DNA from: Metaphire vulgaris
Lineage: Eukaryota; Annelida; Clitellata; Crassiclitellata; Megascolecidae
Direction: 5' to 3'
DNA: 64,000 bases
NCBI GenBank assembly: GCA_018105865.1
Contig: CM030849.1
Span: forward strand, 8,158,587 to 8,222,586
In this document: positions 54,001 through 64,000 of the stretch, piece by piece
Numbering within the stretch: the stretch's first letter is position 1
Layout: each line of letters begins with the position of its first letter
Notes under the pieces: model-generated
Told to the model about the DNA's origin: nothing
Seen by the model: only the letters and a program-made list of their open reading frames with translations
The model's database searches: none
Position numbers and translations under genes: made by a program

Positions 54001-56847
54001 TCTCTTTTCACTGTAAATATTCATGTTAATTATCCATTGCCATTTTGGTTATTAGAATATTTGGTTAACCTTTAGCAGCAGTTTATTAAAATTAAATTAC
54101 TTGAAATTTGCCAATCATTTCATTTTCAGGTTTTGGCACATTATCAAAAGTGAATTTTAAGGATGTATATAATGTGTTAGTTCTGTGTATAGGTGTTTGA
54201 GCAAATGAAATGGAAATCATTTAGACAACTTCTGTAGTGGCATAATAATGAACTGGGCATTTGTGACAACTGTTAGCAGAGTGCAACATGATGTTCTTAA
54301 GTCACTTAGTGTAAATGTGCAAACACGTGGAAATATTTAAATGTATTTGATACTTTTCTTAGAGAAAGTTGTAAGAGTGTGTGGCTTCACAAAACGGTTT
54401 GTGTGGTAGGACTGTAGTTACTGTGATGAGTCTGATGACATGCTTTCTGATCCTCGCTACTAATTGATTGATATTTTTACATACTAGAACTGGTGCTATG
54501 GAAATCCACAACTGTTTATTTGTCTTGCAGTTTGAAGTTATTCTGTTATATTTCAGGTGCCTTGCAGTCGTTTGCTGCAGCAACATTTTCAGGTATATTT
54601 TTGTCTGTGTTTGTAACAATTGTTGTATTTAGGTCGCCTTCATCTGCTTATCAAGATCTGATGCCACCCCCTCTTCTCTCCCCAAGCATCACCAGAGACT
54701 TGGGCCGTGTCTATCCGCTTCTACCCCCTCCTCCACCATTACCACTTATCTCATCCAGAAGGTACATATTTTGTTGCTCATGACATTGTTTTATATAAAA
54801 CATATTCTGGTAACTACTTATAGTGTCATTATAGGGTAACAACAAATTTCAATGTAACAATTTAGTGAGATCTTAGTTGCCTGTGTTTTTTTGTAGTCGA
54901 AATGACAGCCGTGAAAGAAACCTGCCCCCAAGAGATCGCTCCAGAAGTCCAGTCTATATCCGATGTGGATCGCCGCCAGTGCTCCTGCCATCCAGTGGTA
55001 GACTTCTGGGTAGAACTCCTCCTCCTTTGTCTCGCGAGCGATCATTGTCATTGGAACTAAGGTACAGTCCTCGGCGCTCAAGGGCTCGTGAAAGTCCAAG
55101 AAGGGTCAGCAGAAGTCCACCTGTGCACAAAGTTTCAACATCTGTTTCTCGAAGTTTGTTGGTAGAGGACAGAAGGATGTCTCCGTCATCAAAATACAAA
55201 ACACAAAGTAGTCTGTATAGGCAAAAGCATAGTCCAGTCAGTAGACGATATTCATCTCCTGAAAGGACGACTGCTTCGAACTATTTGCCACGAGCATATG
55301 CTTCGCCTCAGAAGCAGAGGTCTCCTTCTTCAGAGAGACAGTTTCAAAGGACAGCCAGGCTTCGTAAAAGCCTCTCTCATTCTCCGCGTCACAGCTGTTC
55401 TCGTGAGTGGAACCAGCGGGCAAGAAGCAGATCACCCATTCGGCAGCAGAATTCATCAAGAAGTCCCTCTCCCAAACGGTTTCGATGTGATGCTGGGCGC
55501 CGGTTGACATCTCGTTCTCCATCAAATGGTCGAAGCGCATCTCGCAGATCATTTACTCCTCCCCCAATGAAGAGATACAGTCCCATTGGACCAAGAAGTC
55601 CTCCATCTATGTCAAATGCTAAAAATCGCACCAGAAATCAGTCAAATAGACGGAGCACTTCCCTTGATTATCATCCTGCCAGGCATTCGCCAAAACGCTA
55701 CTCTACCAGTGGGGCAATTAGAAGCCCACCAATCGTACGAAGCCCTTCGCCCTATCGTAATTTAGCATCCAGGCGTAGTACCTCTGGTACTAGAAGCCCC
55801 ATGATGATGAGAAGAGCGAAATCTCCATCTGTTGGAATACGAACTCCCCCACAGAGATATCGGCAAACCTCTCCGAGGTATAGATCACCTGTAGAACTGA
55901 GGGGAAGAAGATTATCACCCTATCACAGCCCTGTTGGCTCCAACAGAAGCCAGTCCCTCAGGCGAGCCGAGCATAGAAGCTCAAGGAATTCACCGCTCGC
56001 AATCAAGCCTCATGCATATGTAAGGAGTCCTTCAAGGAGCCCTCAATCGTATCGAAAAGGTTCACCGCCGGTAATCAGAAGACGCTCTCCGTCATCTCAA
56101 AGTCCTCGGCCACAGAAGAGGATTTCGCCGCCAAGATCAAGACCGATGTCCCCCCATAACGGATCATCGTACATGCGAAGGCGTTCTTCGCCCTCACCTT
56201 CTCCTCCTGTGTCGAGACAAAACAGGAATTTTGGACGACCTGCTAGTCCACAGATGGTGTCTGTGGCTTCACGCAGGAGCAGGTCAAGAAGTATGATGCG
56301 CATGTCAGAGCAAACTTCACTTCGAGCATCAAAACAAGGTGCCAGTGAGAGGCGCTTTTCGGTCAACCGTAGTCCTTCACTCAGAAGAAGTCCACCCTTA
56401 TCACCTTGTTCCAGGTACAGCCCAATCAACAAAGCAAGAAGGGCTTCCCCTGTGATGAAAGGTAATCAAAGGATGTACAGAAGCCCCTCTCCATCACCTA
56501 AGCGTAGCTCGTCATTCTACTTAAAAGATCATATAGAAAGTCGCAGAAGTCCTCCACCGCCATCAAGTTCTCCAACCATTTTACAGAGAAGAACTAGCGG
56601 CAGACGGACACCAAGTTCATCTCCAGAGAGAAAATCTGCATTTAGTGGTCAGTCACATGGCCACAAAGACTGGAGTCCACCTCATTCATCTCAGCGCGGA
56701 TCCAGTGTAAAGAAACACACGACAGCATCATCTTGGGACAACACTCGTCATTACAAAAGCCCCAATAAGAAAAGCATCTCTCCGCCTCCACCATCTCCTC
56801 CTCTGCATCATCGGAAGCACAAGTCGGCAAAGAAACTTAAAACTTAA
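51087..56847 (+). CDS. SR-family splicing factor-like protein with long RS/SP domain
   Basis: Four exons: 51087-51197, 51687-52252, 54633-54761 and 54897-56847, giving 918 residues. Junction phases are 0, 2, 2 and agree. One RRM at residues 50-119 has RNP2 LYIGGL and RNP1 GFAFVEFV; the VWLAHHPPGFAFVEF stretch is close to the RRM of SRSF3/SRSF7-type proteins. Exon 3 is proline-rich (PLLPPPPPLPLIS). From about residue 265 to the end the chain is dominated by RSP, RSR and SPS repeats, many of them likely SR-kinase or proline-directed sites. The tail HHRKHKSAKKLKT is basic. It is probably a nuclear pre-mRNA splicing regulator. The RS/SP region, about 650 residues in essentially one exon, is much longer than in classical SR proteins, so it is not a plain SRSF3/7 orthologue. 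Exon 1 (MSSSNSKTTTGG...) is inferred from its ATG and donor gtaagc. Confidence 0.83.
52390..52460. mobile_element. piggyBac-like MITE, 71 bp
   Basis: Inverted ends cccttttacc and ggtaaagggg, flanked by CTAA on the left and TTAA on the right (one decayed target copy). It shares the tccattttacatt interior with the element at 13287-14417. It lies in intron 2 of the SR-protein gene. Confidence 0.55.
52790..53660. other. GC-richer unidentified block in SR-gene intron 2
   Basis: Composition rises clearly in GC and several overlapping frames are open on both strands (for example minus 53304-53122 and 53589-53341, plus 53290-53643). None resembles a domain I know, although the minus strand reads like scattered pieces of one protein (KVFHATSSKLTDPYEVYEVH). 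A decayed retroelement or other insertion is likely. Confidence 0.3.
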
Positions 56848-57759
56848 CTTCTAGTTTGACATGGTCTTTTGCTTTCTATTTTAAACAAATAGCAAGGCAG
56901 AGAGAGAATTTGGAATCATCATATTATGCCACTTTGTACAAAGCCTGATATTTCACTGGAGTAATTGGCTTAAAACAACGTTTAGTAAAGGGGTGGGTAG
57001 TGTTATGTTGTTAGTAAGACTTTTGCTAAATGCAACCGATGTTGTTCCTTTTAGATTAAGGACATTTTCTGGCGATGACTCATATGTGTTGTGTTCATAG
57101 TTTGACAGTTAATGAACAATCATTTGGTCTAATGCATATGAATACTTTTTAAATGATATTCTCTTAAGATATAAAAGATGCAGAATCTTTAATATTTATG
57201 ATTTAGCATTTTGAACAAAAAAATTTGCTTTTAAATACTGAACACATTCAGATCAGATCGTGTTTGTCCATAAATACTTATCTTTTTTGGGAAACAATGT
57301 AGACATAGTGTACTTAGTTGCTGACCATGACATTTGTTGAGCACTTTACCATCATGACTTGGTTGTATTGGGTATCGATGTGTTTTACTTAATGCTTTAA
57401 CAAAATGCAATAAGATATACCAGTAAACAGAAGACTATTATTACAATTGTTGAAAAAGAGATGAACGAGAAGGTTAAGTAATGTGTGTGAAAAATCAACA
57501 TATACATACTGTACACATGTGACAATTGAAATTCCTCTTCTAGTACACATCTTGTAATCTGGTGACCAGATTACTTGAATTATGCAGCAACAACTTGTGT
57601 ATAAACACTCAATTTATACAAAAAGCGAGTAGGAAACTCACATGGACCTCTCCAGATAACAAAACTTAAAAACTGAGAAGAGTAGTCAACATCAGTGAGA
57701 CAAAGACCTGCAGGAATTACATGTAATTCAGATCACAACCTTGTAAGAGTGGAATAGGC
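56848..57759. other. 3' region of the SR-protein gene
   Basis: Starts with the 3' UTR. AT-rich; no other gene or clear repeat. Confidence 0.4.
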
Positions 57760-58870
57760 ACCAAGGAAAAGCCACTTTGACACAGAATAATTAAATCAAA
57801 TGGATGTAAAAAAATTTCAGATCAAAATCCAAAGCAGATTTGAGGTGCTAGCATGCCTGACAGATAATGACAAAGATCTGGAATTAGAATGGAATAATTT
57901 CAAGATAGAAATTAACAAAGTGGTAGAGGAGGAACTAGGGTACAGAAAGAACTGGATATCTGAACAGAAAACTTGCAGGCAGAAATAAGAAATCTAATGG
58001 AGCAGCCATGAATCCTGGTAAGAATGGAATTGAAAAGACTAATGAACTACAGTAAATGAATAAGAAAACAGCTAAAGAAAAGATTAACAAGAGATAAGAA
58101 TAACAGGTTGGAAGAGATGAAAGATGCTTACAGAAGAGGAGATAGCAAAAAACTCTGCAAATGTCAACAAACTACCAATACAGTGTAAATGGATTTTTAG
58201 CATATATTTAGCACAATCACAAAGGTAATAAACATTGAACCAGTTAAGGATAGAAATGGAGAAATATTAATAGAGAAGCAAAGGATCATGTCCAGATGGA
58301 AACATTTTGATGAACTACTAAACTGAGACCCCTAACAACACAGAAGAAACATTTAATGAAATACAGTAGATCAACCACAGGATAGATGTAAATTAAAGGA
58401 TGAGTTATGGGAAGAGGACAACATAACAAAGGAAGAGGTAGAAATGGCAGTGAAACAGATGAGAACAAACAATGCCCCAGGATTCTGCAATATCAAAGCA
58501 CAAATGCTCCAAAACACTGGTGTGTATACAATCATATAACAAGCGAAGAAGCTAGAGAGAGAAAACTGCAACCAAGCCTCATTGAAGTAATCAGAAAAAG
58601 ATTAATAAAACAGACCGGACATATATGATGGGTCAACGGATTGGAAGAGGATCTGAACATGGCAGGACTGAATCTCAACTGAAAACCGACAGAAGACACG
58701 GGATGACCTCGGAAGAAATAGCAAAGGACAGAGAACTCTTGGGGAGATGTTATGGGGAAGTTGATAGCTGGAGGATGAAGACCATACCTGACCTGAGTAC
58801 ACATCTTGAAGCTCCAAAACCTAATGCAGATGATGCACATGTAATATTCTATACCAAGTCTACTGTGTGA
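57760..58870 (+). mobile_element. LINE remnant (endonuclease/RT type)
   Basis: Plus-strand pieces in order: FQIKIQSRFEVLACLTDND and EINKVVEEELGYRK (57815-57945), EEVEMAVKQMRTNNAPGFCN (58434-58493, the usual pre-catalytic RT motif), and near the 3' end SEEIAKDRELLGRCYGEVDS. The order and spacing fit a collapsed non-LTR element with the central catalytic domain deleted. Many stops; inactive. Confidence 0.65.
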
Positions 58871-59281
58871 TATATTTAGACTGAATATAGGACGTAATGT
58901 ATTTTGACACTGTCTGGATGACGCACGCCAGCTTTCTGTTTTGCTTTTTGTGTTTCCTAATTTAATGACAATATGTGCAGGGTTTGATCAAAATGTTCTA
59001 GGTTTATAATTAAAACCCACATGTACATGTGAACAAATTCAACTAATGCATTCTCATACATGTATTTCAAAACAAATATTTACAGTATACTGTTGATTTC
59101 ACAAAACATGACCAGCAATGGAACAAAAAAGAAAATGTTTTGCATTGCAACTGCATCAAAGTTATACATTATTCTATGTATATATACATATATACCAATA
59201 TTCTTTAAATGTGACTAAAGGCTACTAATTAAACTTTAAATTATAAATAAACCTTTACAAATACATTTCTATGTTGAGTAT

Positions 59282-59286
<5 letters not shown>
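58871..59286. other. No recognisable gene
   Basis: AT-rich intergenic DNA. Confidence 0.4.

Positions 59287-59358
<72 letters not shown>
59287..59358. repeat. (TA)n(CA)n compound microsatellite
   Basis: About 50 bases of ta followed directly by about 20 bases of ca. Confidence 0.95.
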
Positions 59359-59534
59359 TCACATGAACAGGATGAATATGTCATGATCATTACCTGTTTA
59401 AAAGCCATAATTTATAATTCTCTAATAAGTGTATGTGAAGCAAAAAGGTGCTAAAAAATCATAATACTAAATGACTTGTTCAATAATGCTGCAAAGGTAA
59501 ATATAGTCCAATTCTCATACAAGCATACATACAT

Positions 59535-59835
59535 ACATACAAGCATCGGTTTGGCACTGATCTCTGTGCACTAGGTAAGCAGCAACACAGATCTATGGCT
59601 TATGCCATTTATCTAGAGTAAGTTACCATTGCTTTCTCTAGACCCACATTTTACCTTTGCAGCTTAATGCTGCTACCAATTTATGTGCCTAAGCAATGAA
59701 TGGCTTGGCTGGCTGCCAGCAACACGACTTGATCCCAGGATGGTCACCCATGCAAGTAAGAGCCATGCTTGATGTTGCTTTTGGTGTTCTGACCAGTCAC
59801 ACAATGCCAAATTCTGGTAAGCCTGGAATAATGCT
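59535..59835. mobile_element. SINE-like repeat with 5S-rRNA-like piece
   Basis: The first half (ggcactgatctctgtgcact, then agcagcaacacaga) shares words with the SINE at 21990-22222. The second half contains cccaggatggtcacccatgc and aagta, close to antisense 5S rRNA around its internal promoter, then diverges. No intact RNA gene. Confidence 0.35.
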
Positions 59836-60631
59836 GTACTTCAGGTAAAATCAATGTTTTAAAAAGTGCTAATATGGCAAACAACTACAGAAACATGAAT
59901 TCTGTTGCAAAGCATGTGTCTATATTGCACCACTCTCACCAGATGTCCTCAATGTGATATGCACCGAAAAAAGTGAGTTTGGCAACAACTGGACTAAACG
60001 TTGGCAGACTAGACCACTAGAATTTCACGAGCAAGCAACACAGCACTGAAACACGATCAGAATCCAAAAACATATTGACCAAATCGAACCCACATGGCAA
60101 TATGTCCAGGAAGAAAGAGGTAGGTTGTATAAGTCGCCATGACAACTAAAGTAAACAACAAGGTGTCTGGGTAGTGGTTAGTTAAATCAAACTACTATCA
60201 ACATAGTTGAGACAAATAGTCAAATAATGCATAAGAACAAAACCTTCATTTTTAATGTATTAAGCAGTGTCATCATAAATACCTGTACACACTTGATCAT
60301 AATTTATTATATTATCGTAGACATTGCAAGTATGCTTTTTGTTAAAAGTAATTATTTGATTTGAACAAACCTGAAAAGAACTGACAGCTATCAGACTATT
60401 TATTAGAATTTTTAGAGCATCATACAGGCCCGTAGGAAGTGGGAGTACAGGCGCAGGCGCACCCCCTGGAAAAAATGTATTGGGTGCACTGCACCCCCTG
60501 GAAGATGAGGCTGTTTTTTGCTTATCAAGATTTTTAACGACAAGATAACGAAAGGGTGATGACCATTTTTGTGTTTGTCAGGATTTTCGAACAAAAGATA
60601 AAGGAAAAAGGAAGGTTGATAACCTTTTTTC
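59836..60631. other. No recognisable gene
   Basis: Contains a repeated cgcaccccctggaaaaaatg / ctgcaccccctggaagatg pair at 60450-60505 and several gcttatcaagatttt words of the dispersed caagcaaaaaagg motif. No gene. Confidence 0.35.
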
Positions 60632-61012
60632 TTGTCAGATTTTTATGATATTTTAGCTACGCTCTTGAAAAATGCACACCCTGCTAAAAATTCGTTCCGA
60701 CGGGTCTGGCATCATAAACGAGATTATAATAAGAGATGCGGGAGACAATTCTTCGTCGTATTGCAATTAGCAAAGGATACTGAAGATCTTTCTTTCCCAA
60801 TGTTCAAGCATACAAAGTGCCAGAGCCAGGGTATATTGGTAATACCAGAAAGCACAGAAATTGACCAATTGCTGTCCTATCGCCATTTCATGACATTGTC
60901 ATTGACTTATTGCTGGCATTTGCTGCCACCTGAACTTACAAAAACACCTGCAGAACGATCGACAGCATTATTTGATTTAATTCTTCGTAAAGTAAATACA
61001 GTGTACATAGAT
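60632..61012 (+). pseudogene. Unidentified open frame cut by a hAT insertion
   Basis: A 127-codon frame (from 60632) has protein-like composition, e.g. HKRDYNKRCGRQFFVVLQLA, HKTKCQ-like and LTYCWHLLPPELTKTPAERS, ending VNTVYID where the hAT element begins. With the hAT element removed, the frame stops two codons later (aga taa). I do not recognise the family. It may be the end of an older transposon protein or an exon of a lost gene. Confidence 0.35.
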
Positions 61013-61401
61013 CAGTGGTTCTCGCCTTCTCGGACCTCTTTACCTCGCGGACCACTTTTGAGGTTCAACAATTTCTCGCGGACCACCTGATAGATTGAGC
61101 AATCATCTGCTCCTAAAAAGCGATTTTAAAGTAACTTAAATGCTAATGCTAAATTGTCGATTTCTTTAATAGAAACAAAGATGATCACTGATCCTAAAAA
61201 GCGGTGATGACCTTTTTTCTGTTTTGCTAATTTGCTTGTCAGACTTTTTCGCTGATGACTTTGTATTGCTTGTCGCACTTTTCAGAGTTCTTGTCTTTTT
61301 TATTTACGTTTTCAGACTTCTTCGCGGACCACTATAGAGTAGCCTATAGACCCTCTCTCGCGGACCACTTTTGGTCCGCGGACCACGAGTTGAGACCACT
61401 G
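61013..61401. mobile_element. hAT-like MITE, 389 bp
   Basis: Ends cagtggttctcgcct and the imperfect inverse acgagttgagaccactg are flanked by a perfect 8-bp duplication acatagat (61005-61012, 61402-61409). Inside, tcgcggaccac occurs several times near both ends. CAGTGGTTCTC termini are classic for hAT. Non-coding. Confidence 0.88.
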
Positions 61402-61432
61402 ACATAGATAGATAAAGAGGTCGTCGCCTAAT

Positions 61433-61434
61433 TG

Positions 61435-61491
<57 letters not shown>

Positions 61492-61505
61492 GCAATAATA
61501 ATAAT
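61433..61505. repeat. (AAT)n microsatellite
   Basis: About 70 bases of ata/aat repeats with one gca interruption. Confidence 0.95.
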
Positions 61506-61572
61506 GTGATTTTAAGTGGTTTAGGAGGCTAAGTAAGCCTGTGTGAAAACCATTGATCTGCATTCAATAACC
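61503..61572 (-). mobile_element. LINE 3'-tail fragment (reverse)
   Basis: The reverse complement reads gaatgcagatcaatggtttt then cacacaggcttacttagcct, matching the 3' UTR of the LINE at 44623-45635. The (AAT)n tract lies just past the LINE's 3' end in this reverse copy and may have grown from its terminal repeat. Confidence 0.55.
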
Positions 61573-61927
61573 AAATCATTACCTAAACTTCCTCTTAGAT
61601 AAGTAATGTAGACCATAGTGTAACTCTTCAAATTTGATAAGTTATATAATATCACAGCAGAACTGAAAACTGCTCCCGTTTAATACCAGAAAATAGATAA
61701 CAATTGGCAGCACGAGAAAGAGAAAGCATAAGAAATGCCACTTCAGTGCATCAGAAGATTCCAGCTTTTATCATATCCAACTAAGATTCGAATATCACTT
61801 TCAGAATTAAATGGTAAACCTCTCTCACTCTCGGATTTTTATGAATGAAATATCTCTAGAGTTTTGAAAACAATGGTTTTCAAAATTTGACAAGCATTCA
61901 GAAAGTAATGAAAATTAGCACAATTTG

Positions 61928-62051
61928 AGGGGGAAATGGCAGAGTGGGTTACGTGCTGGAGCGTAAGGCTGACGGAGCGGGTTCAAGCCCCGTTAGTGCC
62001 CCTAGTGGCTTTCACACAGGCAGTAATGACTCCTACGCCACTTTAAATCAC
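61928..62051 (+). mobile_element. tRNA-derived SINE with LINE-shared tail
   Basis: The head has an A-box-like tggcagagtgggttacg and a B-box-like gcgggttcaagccccg with the right spacing (61929-62003). The tail, gtggctttcacacaggc then ctacgccactttaaatcac, matches the 3' UTR of the LINE at 45577-45624. Short and apparently complete, about 124 bp. The head is too diverged for me to name a tRNA. Confidence 0.7.
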
Positions 62052-62939
62052 GCTAAGTTTCAATTGTATGTAGACGAAAAAGCATGTAAGAAATTACCGA
62101 AATTTTGAAACATAAAAAAATTTAAAATGTCGTGGTCGATTTAGGATTACTCCGTCCTAAGGTAGCAATAGTTTTTCTTTCTTTGATCTTTGAACAGCCT
62201 GCTGGTTTTTAAGCGCATAGGAAATTAGGGATACAGAGCTACCTAGGTGCTTCTTTTGAAAGAGCTATAGAAGTTAACGAGAGTTTACTTACTTACTTCC
62301 TTCTTTTGAAAGCGCTATAGAAGTTAACGAGATTTTACTTACTTACTTTTAAATTAATAAGCCTATCAAGTAAAAGTTGGTAATTTCCAACTCTAAGAAA
62401 GGTAGGCAATATATTAATTCGCTATTTTAAAGGGATATATAAAATCTTAAATATGTTAATTTTCCGTTAATTAGTCTGTCTTCCAAATTTGTGACTTTTA
62501 TGATTTTCTTTGAAAACTTGAGCTACATAATTTGTGGATGTAGCCTACCCTTACAGCAATAAACGAGAAGATTTTAATGTTAACAATACGATCTATTCAT
62601 TAAAATATTTTATAATTAAGTAAAGTAAAGTAAAATCTCGTGGATTTCTATAGCGCCTTGGAAAGCAGCACAACAGTAGCTGCTTATTCTCAGGCGCTCA
62701 GCCTCTCTTAAAATAGCTTAAAATATTTTGGTCAATATCCGAAATTGATTTGTTTTAGTAGATGTCAATTTAATTAAATATTTAATGAGAGTTTTTTAAT
62801 TATTATAATGTGGGTGAAGAAAATTGTTAAGTGAAAAAAGTTTAAACGATTGGCGTGACCGCATACTTCCTAATTTCGATTTATATAGCGCCTTATGTAG
62901 CTGGTGATCACTATTGGAGCAGAATTCATACCAATTATC
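62052..62939. other. Repeat-rich region without gene
   Basis: Holds two near-identical copies of gaaag(a/c)gctatagaagtt ending in cttacttactt (62250-62300 and 62302-62347), and an L2-like 3' end near 62620-62715. No gene. Confidence 0.4.
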
Positions 62940-63408
62940 GGTAATCCTACAGTTTAGGTGCGTAAATTATTTAGTGGCGAGATGGCCATTGGGTGTTTGG
63001 CGGCATTGAACGCGGCGCTGGTAAATGCTTTCTGATTGAGGTTCCTAACTGCACAGCTGCTACGCTGGAGCCATTAATTCAGAGATTTATTCTCCCTGGT
63101 AGTCATATAATTTCTGACGGTTGGCCATCTTACGCCAATATTGACCGTATCGGCAATATGTAGATGCGCGCAAAACGCAAACTTCGCCGCCAGTTTGGAG
63201 CGTCGTGTGCACTGTTCACTTCTTACCTACATGAATTTGTCTTCTGGAACAAGTTTCGCAGTCAGGACATGTTTGCGACCTTCTTGAAGATAATATCCGA
63301 GAACTATTCAGTCTGAAATCAGGAATTTCACTGTTTTAATGGGTAACTTGCTGGTTTTAATGTTATACATAATGAAAATGATTTACGCACCTAAACTGTA
63401 GGATTACC
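62940..63408 (+). mobile_element. Internally deleted Merlin transposon
   Basis: Perfect 28-bp terminal inverted repeats (62940-62967 and 63381-63408, starting ggtaatcctacagtttaggt) are flanked by a perfect 8-bp duplication caattatc (62932-62939, 63409-63416), as expected for Merlin. The interior frame 62987-63316 encodes transposase remnants: WVFGGIERGAGKCFLIEVPN, TLEPLIQRFILPGSHIISDG, then AKRKLRRQFG and FATFLKIISENYSV. The N-terminus with the first catalytic aspartate is gone, as is the segment with the glutamate. SDGW carries the second aspartate. There is a TAG at 63161-63163. It cannot transpose by itself. It ends 143 bp before the start codon of the next gene. Confidence 0.9.
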
Positions 63409-63551
63409 CAATTATCTAATGGTGGTACATTTAATAAATTGTTTTTCGTAAAATATGGATCTATTTTTAATTTCTCTTTATTTTACTACAGATGTATCTG
63501 TTGAGTGACGGCCGTATTGTAAGACAGCCTTGAAGAAAGTTCTCTCGAGTG

Positions 63552-64000
63552 ATGTCGATCATGAGGACTGATAAGTGTCTGGGTCTACTGACAGCTGCCC
63601 GAAATGGAGACGTGGTTGGTATCAGACGTTGTCTATTGGTAGGCGAATCGCCCAACTGCATCGATGAATCTGGATTTACTCCTTTGATGCTTCTTGCTTT
63701 GCATGGAAACAGTGAAGGACTTCAACTTATTCTTGATGCTCCTGGTTGTATTGTTAATAAACGTACAAGTGATATGCAAGTGGCGCTTCACTTTGCTTCC
63801 GAGAAGGGTCACACAGACTGTGTACGGAGGTTGCTGGAGAGCCGAGCTATGGTAAATGTATCGAATGATTGGGGCGAGACGCCACTTTTAAAAGCAGTCT
63901 GCAGTGGGAATCTGGAAACAGTTGAACTGCTCCTAAAATCTGGAGCTAAAACAGATATGACTGATCTCCAAGGATACAATGCGCTCATCTATGCAGCACA
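63552..64000 (+). CDS. Ankyrin-repeat protein, N-terminal part (runs off window)
   Basis: Open from the ATG at 63552 to the window end, 149 codons. An in-frame stop at 63531-63533 makes this Met, or the Met three codons later, the likely start. Repeats follow one another: LLTAARNGDVVGIRRCLLVG, GFTPLMLLALHGNSEGLQLI, QVALHFASEKGHTDCVRRLL, GETPLLKAVCSGNLETVELL, then GYNALIYAAQ. At least four ankyrin repeats are seen. Such repeats mediate protein-protein contacts; the particular family cannot be told from this part. A splice acceptor (tttactacag at 63482-63491) may begin the exon. Confidence 0.85.
   Translation, partial: MSIMRTDKCLGLLTAARNGDVVGIRRCLLVGESPNCIDESGFTPLMLLALHGNSEGLQLILDAPGCIVNKRTSDMQVALHFASEKGHTDCVRRLLESRAMVNVSNDWGETPLLKAVCSGNLETVELLLKSGAKTDMTDLQGYNALIYAA

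Noticed and set aside
55238..56432. Minus-strand ORFs opposite the RS-domain exon
   Set aside because: Antisense of RS/SP repeats; composition follows the plus-strand codons.
61929..62003. Functional tRNA gene
   Set aside because: A- and B-box-like motifs are present but the stems do not pair well, and a LINE-type tail follows directly; this is a SINE.

Overview
The window is animal nuclear DNA. Intron-split genes with GT-AG borders encode proteins typical of metazoans (a Fos-type bZIP, CHORDC1, ANKEF1, NDUFAF1, SRP14). The intergenic DNA is AT-rich and full of decayed LINEs, tRNA-derived SINEs and short DNA transposons (hAT-, Merlin-, piggyBac-like and unclassified palindromic families). 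The repeat style and a recurrent TAGGCCTAC word suggest a marine invertebrate, perhaps a deuterostome, but the species cannot be named from sequence alone.

Layout. 1-6.5 kb: nested transposons, an (AG)CTT-type microsatellite block, a palindromic element with a degenerate telomere-like core, L2-like LINE debris and a fragment resembling a nuclear-receptor zinc finger. 6.6-8.3 kb (+): Fos-family bZIP gene, 3 exons. 8.7-16.1 kb (-): a large serine-rich gene of unknown function, rebuilt here as 4 phase-consistent exons; its first intron holds a three-level transposon nest and a 1.3 kb hAT element. 16.5-17.8 kb (-): CR1/L2-like LINE. 20.4-23.5 kb (-): SRP14, 5 exons. 23.9-26.4 kb: a cluster of palindromic elements. 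27.4-33.8 kb (-): CHORDC1, 8 exons. 34.9-42.2 kb (+): ANKEF1, 8 exons, head to head with CHORDC1. 44.0-48.2 kb (-): NDUFAF1, 3 exons, with a one-base frameshift in the last exon. 49.2 kb (+): zinc-ribbon ORF of a Merlin-type transposase. 51.1-56.8 kb (+): SR-type RNA-binding protein with a very long RS/SP region, 4 exons. 57.7-63.4 kb: LINE, SINE and hAT remnants and an internally deleted Merlin copy. 63.55 kb to the end (+): start of an ankyrin-repeat gene that runs off the window.

The genes are independent housekeeping or regulatory loci (protein targeting, HSP90 co-chaperone, complex I assembly, splicing, transcription, cilium-associated ankyrin/EF-hand), not one pathway. No undescribed multi-gene system was found. 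The strongest observations are the NDUFAF1 frameshift, transposons with exact target-site duplications that date insertions relative to each other, two palindromic elements built around telomere-like repeats, a SINE sharing its 3' tail with a LINE in the same window, and the unidentified serine-rich gene.
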